Origin: Maribacter aquimaris
Lineage (GTDB): Bacteria; Bacteroidota; Bacteroidia; Flavobacteriales; Flavobacteriaceae
Length of the DNA stretch: 64,000 bases
Direction: 5' to 3'
Assembly: GCF_014596745.1 (NCBI RefSeq)
Contig: NZ_JABTCF010000007.1
Coordinates: 62,001-126,000 of the forward strand
The notes beneath the pieces are model-generated. The model had not been told where the DNA came from, ran no database searches, and worked only from the letters and a program-made list of their open reading frames with translations. The position numbers and the translations under genes are program-made. This document shows, piece by piece, positions 28,354-37,171 of this stretch. Numbering within the stretch: position 1 is the first letter of the stretch; the number at the start of each line of letters is the position of its first letter.

Positions 28354-30270
28354 TCAATCTTGCCTAATGTTCTTCACCAAAGCGACTTTTGCCTTTTCCA
28401 CCTTGGCTATATTTTTTCTGAACTCCCTATAATCATTATATTTATTAGGTGCATATAACCCAGCCTTCAATGAAAATGTTCTTCTGTATTGCAAAGTTTC
28501 CCCATCGATTACTTTTACAGACATCCTATAAGAGCCAAACTCCGAGGATATTGTTGTAGCCTCAGGCATTGCTTCAACCTTGTAACCTTTCGGTAATTTC
28601 ACATCATACACATCCGTATCCTCATAGCCCCGGGAAATTTCAAAAGGTCTTTTACGCACACGATACCGCTTAGGTATATAGTCCGATCTATTAAAAGCAT
28701 TCAACACGAAAATCATTCGTTCTTGACTTAGGGTACCATAACTTTTAGCGTTTAAAACCACATTTTCTTGGAAGGAAATCCCTTCTTTGTCATTCGTAAA
28801 TTCGAATGAATCAATATTCAGGTTATTTATGGTACTCCAATATTTTTTATAGTGTTTTATGACATCCTCATCGGTTTCATCTTCCAAATAAAACCTTCTA
28901 TCGTATTGCACGCCTTTTGTTTCTATTTTCACTTTGGCATTGATCGCCCCTTGGGAAGACAATGAATAGGATGCCGTTGTACTTTGTTTATTCTCTTCAT
29001 TTAAATAAGCGATAGTTTTGACAATTTCGCCACCCCCGGGTTTGACAACCAAAACATTCCTGTCGTCGGTAAAATCCCCTATGAACCCAAAAGGTTGTAC
29101 CTGGGACGTACAATCGATCCAATAATAATGATCTTGGTATGGTATGGCCAAAATCACATGGTTACCTTGTAGCACAGGAAAATCCTTGTCAAAATCAAAT
29201 TTCCCATTACCTGCATGAACGACTGTATAATAAGCCTCAACCCCTACCTCGTTCAGCAGGGCCTTAGTGTAATTTGACAACCCCTTGCAATCACCATACT
29301 TCACTTTATCGACCTCGATAGCACTAATGGGTTGCCACCCCCCTATTCCAATTTGAACACTGATATACCGCGTATTCTCCTGAACATAGTTGTAAATGAT
29401 TTTGGCCCTTTCCAAAGTATCATCAACCCCTTTCACCAAATCCTGCACGATTCTTTTGGTCTCCATTGACAGTTCATCCCTACCTTTTAACAAATGACCA
29501 TCGATCCAGGCCCCTAAATCGTTCCAATCTGTCACATTGGCCTCAATTCCCTTTAAACTGAAGTTTTTCAACCTTACTTTCAATCTTGGTGCTATATCGG
29601 CGAAATTCGGACTTAGCTGTTCATGTTTAAAGGCCGGTATGTTTACCGCCTCGTAAACAATCTTGCCGGGTGCATTGGTTTTTTTGAAATCAAATTCAGC
29701 AAGGTTATATTCCTTGATATCAGGCGCTAAATTTGTGTCGGAATAGTTAATCCCATATTGGCTTTTCTCAACACTAACCCCATATCCATAAATAAAATAC
29801 CATGGGGGAAAAAAGCCTGTATCACTCGTTTCCACCTCGTAGTTGAACACCAATGTATATGGATACTGGATCGGGATATAGTTATAATACAATAATCTAT
29901 CATCCCTATATAATGAAAATCCATCCGCTGCACTTAAGTCCTGAAAATCCTTTCTTTTAATCCGCTTTATTTCTTTTCCGTTTTTATCATAAATGAAAGC
30001 TTCAATACTTTTTATTTTCTTCTCTTTGTCATAATTCAATTGGGTATTGGAATAGCTATTACCCATTTTATTCAAAACGGTCACGACCTGTTTTACTTCG
30101 TAAACCATGGAATGGTTGGATAACACCTCGATCTTTATCTCATCCAAACGAACAACCGCATTCGCATCTTTGGTCAGAAGGGGATTGAGGTTTAAAGCTT
30201 GGTATGTTTTTTCTTGGGAAGAAATAGAAGTAAACGCCAAAAGGGCGCATAGTAGATAAGGTAAGCGCAT
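28354..30270 (-). CDS. DUF3857/transglutaminase-like exported protein, triad intact
   Basis: Secreted protein of 638 residues with a signal peptide ending near residue 19. The domain order is as in its downstream paralogue. Here the transglutaminase-like core carries KYGDCKGLSNY, with the candidate catalytic Cys near residue 330, GNHVILAIP supplying His, and WIDCTS supplying Asp. It could cleave or cross-link peptide substrates in the periplasm or at the surface. The gap to the next gene is 19 bases, so the pair is an operon. Confidence 0.85.
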   Translation of the reverse strand: MRLPYLLCALLAFTSISSQEKTYQALNLNPLLTKDANAVVRLDEIKIEVLSNHSMVYEVKQVVTVLNKMGNSYSNTQLNYDKEKKIKSIEAFIYDKNGKEIKRIKRKDFQDLSAADGFSLYRDDRLLYYNYIPIQYPYTLVFNYEVETSDTGFFPPWYFIYGYGVSVEKSQYGINYSDTNLAPDIKEYNLAEFDFKKTNAPGKIVYEAVNIPAFKHEQLSPNFADIAPRLKVRLKNFSLKGIEANVTDWNDLGAWIDGHLLKGRDELSMETKRIVQDLVKGVDDTLERAKIIYNYVQENTRYISVQIGIGGWQPISAIEVDKVKYGDCKGLSNYTKALLNEVGVEAYYTVVHAGNGKFDFDKDFPVLQGNHVILAIPYQDHYYWIDCTSQVQPFGFIGDFTDDRNVLVVKPGGGEIVKTIAYLNEENKQSTTASYSLSSQGAINAKVKIETKGVQYDRRFYLEDETDEDVIKHYKKYWSTINNLNIDSFEFTNDKEGISFQENVVLNAKSYGTLSQERMIFVLNAFNRSDYIPKRYRVRKRPFEISRGYEDTDVYDVKLPKGYKVEAMPEATTISSEFGSYRMSVKVIDGETLQYRRTFSLKAGLYAPNKYNDYREFRKNIAKVEKAKVALVKNIRQD

Positions 30271-30349
30271 TAGTCAGGTATGGTTGAATTACTATACCTC
30301 TAATTTAAATATTTTTCTTACATTTTTTAAGAAAAATTTAAGAAATTTA

Positions 30350-30802
30350 CTACTCCCGTGATTTTGTATCAATAATGATGGTTACCGGTCCATCGTTCAA
30401 TAAGTCCACTTTCATATCGGCCCCAAAGACACCTGTACCCACATCCTTTGCAAGATCTATTTGAAACCTTTGTACAAACTTTTCGTATAAGGGAATGGCG
30501 ATATCCGGATTGGCCGCTTTTATGTAAGAAGGCCGATTTCCTTTTTTGGTTGAAGCCTGTAGGGTAAACTGACTCACCACAATGGCATCCCCGCCCTGTT
30601 CGACCAATGATTTGTTCATGACTCCATTTTCATCATTGAATATTCGAAGATTTACAATTTTCCGGGAAAGCCATGCTATGTCATTTTCGTCATCCCCATA
30701 GCCAACACCCAATAAAACAAGTAATCCATTACCTATTTCGGAAATCGTTTCCCCATCCACCGAAACACTTGCGCGTGAAACTCTTTGTATAACAGCCTTC
30801 AT
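30350..30802 (-). CDS. dtd: D-aminoacyl-tRNA deacylase
   Basis: Proofreading enzyme of 150 residues that hydrolyses D-aminoacyl-tRNA (and Gly-tRNAAla). It begins MKAVIQRVSRASVSVDG, the typical DTD opening, and has the active-site SQFTLQA segment plus the GNRPSY region. It follows rsgA by 33 bases on the same strand and is probably co-transcribed. Confidence 0.95.
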   Translation of the reverse strand: MKAVIQRVSRASVSVDGETISEIGNGLLVLLGVGYGDDENDIAWLSRKIVNLRIFNDENGVMNKSLVEQGGDAIVVSQFTLQASTKKGNRPSYIKAANPDIAIPLYEKFVQRFQIDLAKDVGTGVFGADMKVDLLNDGPVTIIIDTKSRE

Positions 30803-30835
30803 GACAACACCACTACCTTTTAGATTGAAATAAAT

Positions 30836-31786
30836 TTACGGTTTCTCAAAAATATCGATTCTGTAGGTATCATCATCCCCAGTTACCATTTGAACATAAC
30901 TTTTGTATCTGCTCCAGGCTACCTCATTATTTTCAAGGACTTCCTTCACTGCACATTTAGGCTCATCCAAATGAAGGCAATTATTGAATTTGCATCCACC
31001 TTTAAGTTTAAAAAACTCAGGGAAATAGTCACCGATTTCATCCTTTCCCATGTCAAAGATACCGAACCCCCTAATCCCAGGGGTATCAATGATTCTGGCA
31101 TTAAAACTTAGATCGAACATTTCAGCGAAGGTTGTGGTATGCTGCCCCTGTAGATGTTGTTCCGATATTTCGGCAGTCTTTATCTGTAACGTCGGCTCCA
31201 AAGCATTGATCAATGTAGATTTGCCCACGCCGGAATTACCAGAGAACATACTGATCTTGCCGACCATTAAATCCCTTACCTTATCGACATTCTTACCTGT
31301 GGTAGCCGATATACCGATACAGGTATACCCGATTTCCCGATAGAGGGCTGCTAGGTATTTGACCTCCAACAACTCATCCTCATCATAGGAATCGATTTTA
31401 TTAAAGAGTAGAACCGCAGGAATATGATAAGCTTCTGCCGTGACCAAGAAACGATCTATAAAGATGGTATAGGTCTTTGGATTTTTAAGGGTCACCAACA
31501 AAAACGCCTGATCTAGGTTAGCCGCGATGATATGGGTCTGCTTGGAAAGTTTCACCGATTTTCTGACGATATAATTTTTCCTATCCTCAATTTCGGTGAT
31601 GATCCCGATGGTTTCCTCATCCGCATTTTCCACCTCAAAAACAACATGATCCCCTACGGCAACGGGATTGGTACTTTTTATTCCCTTAATACGGAATTTA
31701 CCTTTTATACGACATTCGTAAAAATCCCCATCTACCGATTTCACGGTATACCAGCTGCCAGTCGACTTATAAACAATGCCTTTCAT
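30836..31786 (-). CDS. rsgA: Small ribosomal subunit biogenesis GTPase RsgA
   Basis: Circularly permuted GTPase of 316 residues that helps mature the 30S subunit. The order is an N-terminal OB fold, then G4 NKID, G1 GNSGVGKSTL, G3 DTPGIRGFG, and a C-terminal zinc-binding region with CKFNNCLHLDEPKC. The permuted motif order is diagnostic. The start ATG is at 31786, divergent from the exported protein at 31892. Confidence 0.95.
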   Translation of the reverse strand: MKGIVYKSTGSWYTVKSVDGDFYECRIKGKFRIKGIKSTNPVAVGDHVVFEVENADEETIGIITEIEDRKNYIVRKSVKLSKQTHIIAANLDQAFLLVTLKNPKTYTIFIDRFLVTAEAYHIPAVLLFNKIDSYDEDELLEVKYLAALYREIGYTCIGISATTGKNVDKVRDLMVGKISMFSGNSGVGKSTLINALEPTLQIKTAEISEQHLQGQHTTTFAEMFDLSFNARIIDTPGIRGFGIFDMGKDEIGDYFPEFFKLKGGCKFNNCLHLDEPKCAVKEVLENNEVAWSRYKSYVQMVTGDDDTYRIDIFEKP

Positions 31787-31843
31787 TAATTAACAAATTC
31801 CCTTAATTTACAAAGTAACTGTTTTTATTAACATAAAATACTA

Positions 31844-31851
31844 TATTTTTG
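31844..31851 (+). promoter_or_regulatory. Candidate -7 promoter element for the exported protein at 31892
   Basis: TATTTTTG matches TAnnTTTG exactly. The transcript would begin near 31858, which would leave the ATG at 31862 with almost no leader and supports translation from the ATG at 31892 behind an A-rich stretch. Confidence 0.45.
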
Positions 31852-31891
31852 GCGCAGTTCCATGAAAACAAAATCAAAAACAAAAACAAAA

Positions 31892-32704
31892 ATGAATTTA
31901 GTAAAGAAAACTATTTACCTCCTATTATTTACCTTTTCAGGCGTATTGGTAGCACAGGAAACGATTACCAATGAATCTGTTGTACAAATGATGGATCTCG
32001 GTTTCGATGATTATATGATCATTGACAAGATCAATACATCAGATGTAAAATTCGATGCTTCCATCGCCGCATTGGGCAATTTGAAAAAAGCCGGGGTTTC
32101 TTCTGAAGTCATTTCGTTGATCATGGATAAATCCAAACAGAACACCAAATCCAAAACAGGTATTTACTATTTGGCTGAAAATGGTGAGGATAAGTTGATC
32201 CATCCCAGTGTTTTCTCCGGTTCAAATTCAAATGCAGTAGCCCAAAAATTGGTCTCTGGATTGATCAATTCAAAAAAGAAAGCGCAATTACCCGGTATAC
32301 ATTCAAACAATGTTCTCAACACCAATGCACCCGAGTTTACTTTTATATTTGACCCAAGTGTTACGGAAGTAGACAACATGCAAAACAACCAAGGAGGTGA
32401 TACTGGTATTTTCAACTGGTGGTTTAGAATGGCAAGCAACCCCAATGAATTTGTCTTGGTGAAACTGACGGTTAAGGACAGAAAAAATCTAAGGGAAGTT
32501 ATTACGGGCAAGGATAGTTGGATCACCAGTAGCAGTGGCATCGACCCAAAATACGCACTTAACTTTTCAATGGAAGAAATAGAAGGAAATAAATTCAAGG
32601 TGACTCCAGATGCCCTAGAGCCTGGAGAGTATTGCTTTATTTACCAAGGACAGGTACCACAGGGAAGGGAAAACCAATCGGTTTTTGACTTTTCCGTTCA
32701 ATAA
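31892..32704 (+). CDS. Exported protein of unknown function
   Basis: Predicted secreted protein of 270 residues from the ATG at 31892. That start gives a clean signal peptide ending near VLVAQ; starting at 31862 would add ten mostly Lys/Thr residues. The N-terminal third (VQMMDLGFDDYMIIDKINTSDVKFD ... LKKAGVSSEVISLIMDKS, in pieces) resembles a short helical repeat seen in Bacteroidota exported proteins. The rest is a beta-rich domain with NWWFRMASNPNEFVLVKL. I do not recognise a function. A terminator follows. Confidence 0.7.
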   Translation: MNLVKKTIYLLLFTFSGVLVAQETITNESVVQMMDLGFDDYMIIDKINTSDVKFDASIAALGNLKKAGVSSEVISLIMDKSKQNTKSKTGIYYLAENGEDKLIHPSVFSGSNSNAVAQKLVSGLINSKKKAQLPGIHSNNVLNTNAPEFTFIFDPSVTEVDNMQNNQGGDTGIFNWWFRMASNPNEFVLVKLTVKDRKNLREVITGKDSWITSSSGIDPKYALNFSMEEIEGNKFKVTPDALEPGEYCFIYQGQVPQGRENQSVFDFSVQ

Positions 32705-32733
32705 AACTGCATTTAGAATGTAAACTGTTAAAG

Positions 32734-32760
32734 AAACCTGGCCCTTTCGCCGGGTTTTTT
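32734..32760 (+). terminator. Intrinsic terminator
   Basis: Arms AAACCTGG and CCGGGTTT (one G-T pair) with an 8-base loop, followed by a run of T on the plus strand, 30 bases after the exported-protein stop. Confidence 0.75.
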
Positions 32761-32828
32761 TATTCCTTTTTATGATCTTTGGGTACCGTTATATACATGA
32801 AACACACATAACCTTAAACTATTATATC

Positions 32829-33269
32829 ATGAAAAAGAGCGTTTTACTTTTTTGTCTTCTAGTCTTAATGTCCTTTGGGTTAAGTGCCCAGGAATACACG
32901 GTAATAACCAGTGTAGAGTCTATAGTACCAAGTGGCTTGGGACGTTCGAGGCTGATCAGCACCCTTGAAAAAAAGGATTATCAAGAATTCACCAGTGTGC
33001 AATCCGAAGAGGATAAGAGTCGCAATAAATCGAAAAGGGGTGAGATTAGGGTAAAGAATTTCGAGGAGACGAAATTATTGAACTTTTTCAATATTGGGGG
33101 AATCCGTTTTCAGAATATCGCTGCAAATGATGCGGTAATTTCCTCTAAAATCAATGCGATGGTTGCCGACGGATGGGAATTGGCATTTGTGACCAGTGCG
33201 GTTGAGAGTGATGGCGGCAAAGGGGATGGTCAGGGTATTTTCATTACCCGATACATTTTTAAACGATAA
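32829..33269 (+). CDS. Small exported protein of unknown function
   Basis: Secreted protein of 146 residues from the ATG at 32829 (MKKSVLLFCLLV...), with a signal peptide ending near SAQ. An in-frame ATG at 32772 would place a 19-residue polar extension before the signal and coincides with a promoter-like GATCTTTG, so I reject it. The C-terminal part, with MVADGWELAFVTSA and FITRYIFKR, resembles small domains in which a Trp-containing strand precedes a final Arg-rich strand. Function unknown. A perfect terminator follows. Confidence 0.7.
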   Translation: MKKSVLLFCLLVLMSFGLSAQEYTVITSVESIVPSGLGRSRLISTLEKKDYQEFTSVQSEEDKSRNKSKRGEIRVKNFEETKLLNFFNIGGIRFQNIAANDAVISSKINAMVADGWELAFVTSAVESDGGKGDGQGIFITRYIFKR

Positions 33270-33299
33270 AAAAAAGCCGGTTTATAACCGGCTTTTTTT
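33267..33299. terminator. Bidirectional intrinsic terminator
   Basis: AAAAAAAGCCGG pairs perfectly with CCGGCTTTTTTT around a short loop. It separates the convergent exported-protein gene and the GIN-domain gene and can stop transcription on both strands. Confidence 0.85.
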
Positions 33300-33304
33300 A
33301 TGAT

Positions 33305-33979
33305 TCAGTCTTTTATATGAACCCTGCCACCGGCCAGGGTTTTTTTATTGATGTCCTTGGGGTTTCCATACACATAGACATCCCCACCTGCCCTTACATT
33401 GATATCGACTTTTTCCGATGCATATATCTCAGCCTCACCTGCTGCGGTTATTTTCACCTGCGTATTGGATGTTTTAAGTTCACGACCTTCAAAGACACCC
33501 CCTGTATTCAATACAATCGATTGGTTTTCCGCTAAACCGGACAACTCAACGATGCCTCCTGTTACAGCCCTGACCTCCAGATCGACTACATCCAATCCTG
33601 CCTTAATTTGAGCTCCTTCCTGTGAACGGATTTCAAGATGGTCTTGCTGAACCAATTCGTTACAGACTATCTTGGCACCTTCATTACCATCAATCACATC
33701 CAAATGTTTGTAAAAGACCTCTATAAAGGTATCCTCACCCGTAAATTTCTTGTCCAATTGCATTTTCAACTTCAGGGTACCATCCATATTCACAACCTTA
33801 ATATCATAAACATTCTCACCTTTGATGGTAATCCTATTTTCATCGGATTTTATGAGGTTCACCTCTATGAGATCAAAAACCTTGATCTTATTGAAGTCTC
33901 CCACTTCTTTATCGATCATTCTTTGGGCCGATGCGGTTATAGAACTAATTACCGCCAAAAGGAATAGTATTTTTTTCAT
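33305..33979 (-). CDS. DUF2807 (head GIN-domain) exported protein
   Basis: Secreted beta-rich protein of 224 residues with a signal peptide ending near SAQ (residue 19). It opens the mature part with FNKIKVFDLIEVNLIKSDE and has repeated short beta segments ending in VYVYGNPKDINKKTLAGGRVHIKD, the pattern of the auto-transporter-like GIN/DUF2807 beta-helix. Probably a surface or periplasmic adhesin-like protein. A second member of the family lies at 39498-40301. Confidence 0.82.
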   Translation of the reverse strand: MKKILFLLAVISSITASAQRMIDKEVGDFNKIKVFDLIEVNLIKSDENRITIKGENVYDIKVVNMDGTLKLKMQLDKKFTGEDTFIEVFYKHLDVIDGNEGAKIVCNELVQQDHLEIRSQEGAQIKAGLDVVDLEVRAVTGGIVELSGLAENQSIVLNTGGVFEGRELKTSNTQVKITAAGEAEIYASEKVDINVRAGGDVYVYGNPKDINKKTLAGGRVHIKD

Positions 33980-34035
33980 CGTTATTCTTTTAGATTTATC
34001 TAAAGATATGATACCGCTGCCAGTGTTACAGTTTT

Positions 34036-34072
34036 CAAAAAAAAATCCCGATTTAAAATCGGGATTTTTTTT
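34036..34072 (-). terminator. Intrinsic terminator of the aromatic amino acid operon
   Basis: Arms AAAAATCCCGAT and ATCGGGATTTTT with a 4-base loop, flanked by A and T runs. It overlaps the last bases of the DAHP synthase/chorismate mutase gene and ends the operon on the minus strand. Confidence 0.85.
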
Positions 34073-35153
34073 AACCTTGCATTATCTTCTCTTGATGATT
34101 GATGGATTCTTGGTGAATGGCTTTAAACATTCTTAGTATAAACTCCTCACTCAATCCTTTAGACTCCCCTTCCAGAATCATACTTCCCAGAATAGAGTTC
34201 CATCGATTACTTTGAAGGATGGCAACATTCTTTTGCTTTTTAAGGCTCCCTATTCCATCAGAAATCTTCATTCGTTTCCCAAGCATATCGATCAATTGGT
34301 TATCGATGATATCAATTTGCGTTCTAAGGTTACTCAGCTTGCTATTGAATTCCGCTTCCTCATCGGTTTCCTTACGTATACGTAAGTCCTTCATGATCTG
34401 AACCAAGGCCTTTGGTGTTACTTGCTGCGCAGCATCACTCCATGCATTATCCGGATCGAAATGGGTTTCTACGATAAGTCCGTCAAAATTAAGATCCAAT
34501 GCGGTTTGGGAAACATCAAAGATCATATCCCTATTACCTGTAATATGCGAAGGATCATTAATCAACGGCAAATCCGGGAATTTCGTCTGTAGTTCAATGG
34601 CCAACTGCCATTCAGGAATATTTCTATATTTGGATTTTTCATAGGTAGAAAAGCCCCTATGGATCACACCCAACTTTTTAATGTTCTTACTATATAATCG
34701 TTCCACTGCCCCTAACCACAAAGACAAGTCTGGGTTAACCGGGTTTTTGACCAATACAATCTTATCAGTACCCTCTAGGGCATCTGCAATTTCCTGTACT
34801 ATAAATGGACTTACCGTTGAACGTGCACCTATCCATAATAAATCAATATCATGTTCCAAGGCCAATTCCACATGGGCTTTATTGGCAACCTCGGTAGCGG
34901 TCTTCAATCCTGTTTCTGCCTTTACCCGTTGTAGCCACTTAAGACCCAACGCCCCAACACCCTCAAAGTTGCCTGGTCGTGTTCTTGGTTTCCAAATACC
35001 GGCCCTAAAATAGTTTACATCGGTATCCTTAAGCTCGTGGGCTATTTTCAAGACTTGCTCTTCGGTCTCTGCGCTACATGGTCCTGCAATTACCAAAGGA
35101 TGATCTAGTCCCAAATCATCCAACCATGTTCTCATTTCTTTTGAATTCTCCAT
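34071..35153 (-). CDS. DAHP synthase-chorismate mutase (AroQ) fusion
   Basis: Bifunctional enzyme of 360 residues. The N-terminal part (about 1-265) is a DAHP synthase of the KDO8P-like class, with IAGPCSAETEEQ, FRAGIWKPRTRPGNFEG and NDPSHITGNRD, condensing PEP and erythrose 4-phosphate. The C-terminal part (about 270-360) is an all-helical type II chorismate mutase with LRTQIDIIDNQLIDMLGKRM. It covers the first step of the aromatic pathway and the branch point to prephenate. The fusion is common in Bacteroidota. Last gene of the attenuated aromatic operon. Confidence 0.93.
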   Translation of the reverse strand: MENSKEMRTWLDDLGLDHPLVIAGPCSAETEEQVLKIAHELKDTDVNYFRAGIWKPRTRPGNFEGVGALGLKWLQRVKAETGLKTATEVANKAHVELALEHDIDLLWIGARSTVSPFIVQEIADALEGTDKIVLVKNPVNPDLSLWLGAVERLYSKNIKKLGVIHRGFSTYEKSKYRNIPEWQLAIELQTKFPDLPLINDPSHITGNRDMIFDVSQTALDLNFDGLIVETHFDPDNAWSDAAQQVTPKALVQIMKDLRIRKETDEEAEFNSKLSNLRTQIDIIDNQLIDMLGKRMKISDGIGSLKKQKNVAILQSNRWNSILGSMILEGESKGLSEEFILRMFKAIHQESINHQEKIMQG

Positions 35154-35166
35154 TTTTACTTTCCTC

Positions 35167-36024
35167 TTATTTGTTCAAAGGTATTCCTTTTAATATTTCC
35201 TTTATTTTATTCGTATTGTTCATTTCATCGTAAATGCCCTCATAATCATCTTTGAGCAGCAATTGTTTAAAGGCCTCAAGATTTTCGATATACTCGTCCA
35301 AACTCTCAACCACATTCTCCTTATTCTGCTCAAAAATGGGTGCCCACATCGCCGGTGAACTTTTTGCCAATCGCACGGTACTTTCAAATCCACTTCCCGC
35401 CATGTCAAAGATATCGCGTTCATTTCTTTCCTTATCGATTACCGTCTTACCTAACATAAAAGAACTGATGTGTGATAAATGTGATACATAGGCAATATGC
35501 TTATCATGTGCCTCAGGGTTCATATATCTTATTCGCATACCAAGCTCCTGAAAAAGTCCCAAAGCCTTTTCCTGTAATTTAAACGCTGTTTTTTCAATCT
35601 CACAGATAATATTGGTCTTCCCTTGAAACAAATGATCGATAGCTGCGGCAGGACCAGAAAACTCTGTACCAGCAATAGGGTGGCAAGCTAAGAAATTTCT
35701 TCTTTTTGGATGATCGTCCAAAATTTTGCACAACGTCGCTTTTGTTGAACCCGCATCGAAGACCACACAATCATCATTCACTTGATCCAATATCCGTGGC
35801 AGCTCGGTCAGCATTGCATTTACCGGGATACCCACTATGACTACATCTGCCAAATGCAAATCATCATAACTAGCCTTATTATCGATCAAACCAAGTGCCA
35901 ACGCCTCTTCTAAATGTGATACATTGGTATCTACACCATGAATCGTGACTTCGGGGACCAGCCGTTTAATATCCTTGGCCATACTACCCCCGATCAAACC
36001 TACACCAATTACAAATACATTCAT
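35167..36024 (-). CDS. tyrA: Prephenate dehydrogenase
   Basis: NAD(P)-dependent oxidative decarboxylation of prephenate to 4-hydroxyphenylpyruvate on the tyrosine branch. It has 285 residues with the nucleotide motif GVGLIGGSMAKDI at the N terminus, HPIAGTEFSGP and SHLSHISSFML. No fused chorismate mutase or ACT domain is present. Start ATG at 36024, one base after the aminotransferase stop. Third gene of the aromatic operon. Confidence 0.93.
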   Translation of the reverse strand: MNVFVIGVGLIGGSMAKDIKRLVPEVTIHGVDTNVSHLEEALALGLIDNKASYDDLHLADVVIVGIPVNAMLTELPRILDQVNDDCVVFDAGSTKATLCKILDDHPKRRNFLACHPIAGTEFSGPAAAIDHLFQGKTNIICEIEKTAFKLQEKALGLFQELGMRIRYMNPEAHDKHIAYVSHLSHISSFMLGKTVIDKERNERDIFDMAGSGFESTVRLAKSSPAMWAPIFEQNKENVVESLDEYIENLEAFKQLLLKDDYEGIYDEMNNTNKIKEILKGIPLNK

Positions 36025-36025
36025 C

Positions 36026-37171
36026 TTAAAACCTTTCTAGTGCTTCTTTAATTTTTTCCTCTTTCACACAAAGTGAAAATCGAATATAACCCTCACCATT
36101 GCTTCCGAAAATCGTACCTGGAGCGATGAATATATTTTTTTCATCTAGTACATTATCAATAAAATCCTCAGAATCTGAAGCCCCTAGGGGTAATTTTGCC
36201 CAGACGAACATCCCAACAGCATTTTTGTCATAGGTACAATTCAATTTGTCAGCTAATTGCAACATCAACGCCTTCCTTTTTTGATATACCTTATCCAAAG
36301 CCCTATACCAATCATCACCACTTTTTAAAGCTGCAATGGCTCCTTTTTGAATACCATAGAACATGCCTGAGTCCATATTACTCTTTACTTTGAGGATGGC
36401 ATTGATATGTTCGGCATTACCCAACACCATACCTACGCGCCATCCGGCCATATTAAAAGTCTTGCTCAAGGAATTCAGTTCCAAGGTTACTTCCTTTGCC
36501 CCATCGATGGCCAAGATACTTGAAGGCTTTTTGTTAAGCACAAAACTATATGGGTTATCATTCACAAGAAGGATTCCATTGTCTTTTGCAAACTGGATCA
36601 ATCGTTTCAATTGGTCCTCATTGGCCAAAGCCCCAGTGGGCATGTGCGGGTAACTGACCCACATTAATTTCACTTTGGACAGATCTTGTTGCTGTAGGGT
36701 CTCCAAATCGGGAAACCAACCATTTTCCGCATTAAGATCATACTGCTTGGGTACCCCTCCGACCAATTTGGTGACCGAAGTATATGTAGGGTATCCTGGA
36801 TTAGGTATCAAAACCTCATCCCCAGCATTCAAAAAAGCCATACTGATATGCATAATTCCTTCCTTGGATCCCATAAGGGGTAATATCTCAGTGGTTGGAT
36901 CTGCAGACACCTCGAATTTCGATGCGTAAAAATCAGCAATCGCCTGACGCAATGCCGGTAGCCCTTGGTAACTCTGATACTGATGCGCGCCGGCATCGTC
37001 CATTGAATCCTTTATCGCCGTTAAAACCGCTTCAGAGGGGGCAAGATCCGGACTGCCGATTCCCATGTTTATTATAGGTTTACCTTCGGCAATAAGCCCA
37101 CGGACCTCCCTAAGTTTTTTTGAGAAGTAGTACTCCTCAACCGTTTGTAATCTATCCGCAGTACGAATCAT
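36026..37171 (-). CDS. PLP-dependent aminotransferase of the aromatic operon
   Basis: Class I/II aminotransferase of 381 residues. The PLP lysine is in SLSKTFNMAGWRVG (about residue 235), with NPGYPTY, WVSYPHMPTGA and DNPYSFV around the cofactor. The overall sequence resembles LL-DAP or aspartate-type aminotransferases. Its place between pheA and tyrA implies it transaminates phenylpyruvate, 4-hydroxyphenylpyruvate or prephenate, but the exact substrate cannot be read. It overlaps the pheA stop by four bases. Confidence 0.9.
   Translation of the reverse strand: MIRTADRLQTVEEYYFSKKLREVRGLIAEGKPIINMGIGSPDLAPSEAVLTAIKDSMDDAGAHQYQSYQGLPALRQAIADFYASKFEVSADPTTEILPLMGSKEGIMHISMAFLNAGDEVLIPNPGYPTYTSVTKLVGGVPKQYDLNAENGWFPDLETLQQQDLSKVKLMWVSYPHMPTGALANEDQLKRLIQFAKDNGILLVNDNPYSFVLNKKPSSILAIDGAKEVTLELNSLSKTFNMAGWRVGMVLGNAEHINAILKVKSNMDSGMFYGIQKGAIAALKSGDDWYRALDKVYQKRKALMLQLADKLNCTYDKNAVGMFVWAKLPLGASDSEDFIDNVLDEKNIFIAPGTIFGSNGEGYIRFSLCVKEEKIKEALERF

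Noticed and set aside
32772-32828. Upstream start for the small exported protein
   Set aside because: It adds a polar extension before the signal peptide and coincides with a promoter-like element; the ATG at 32829 is better.
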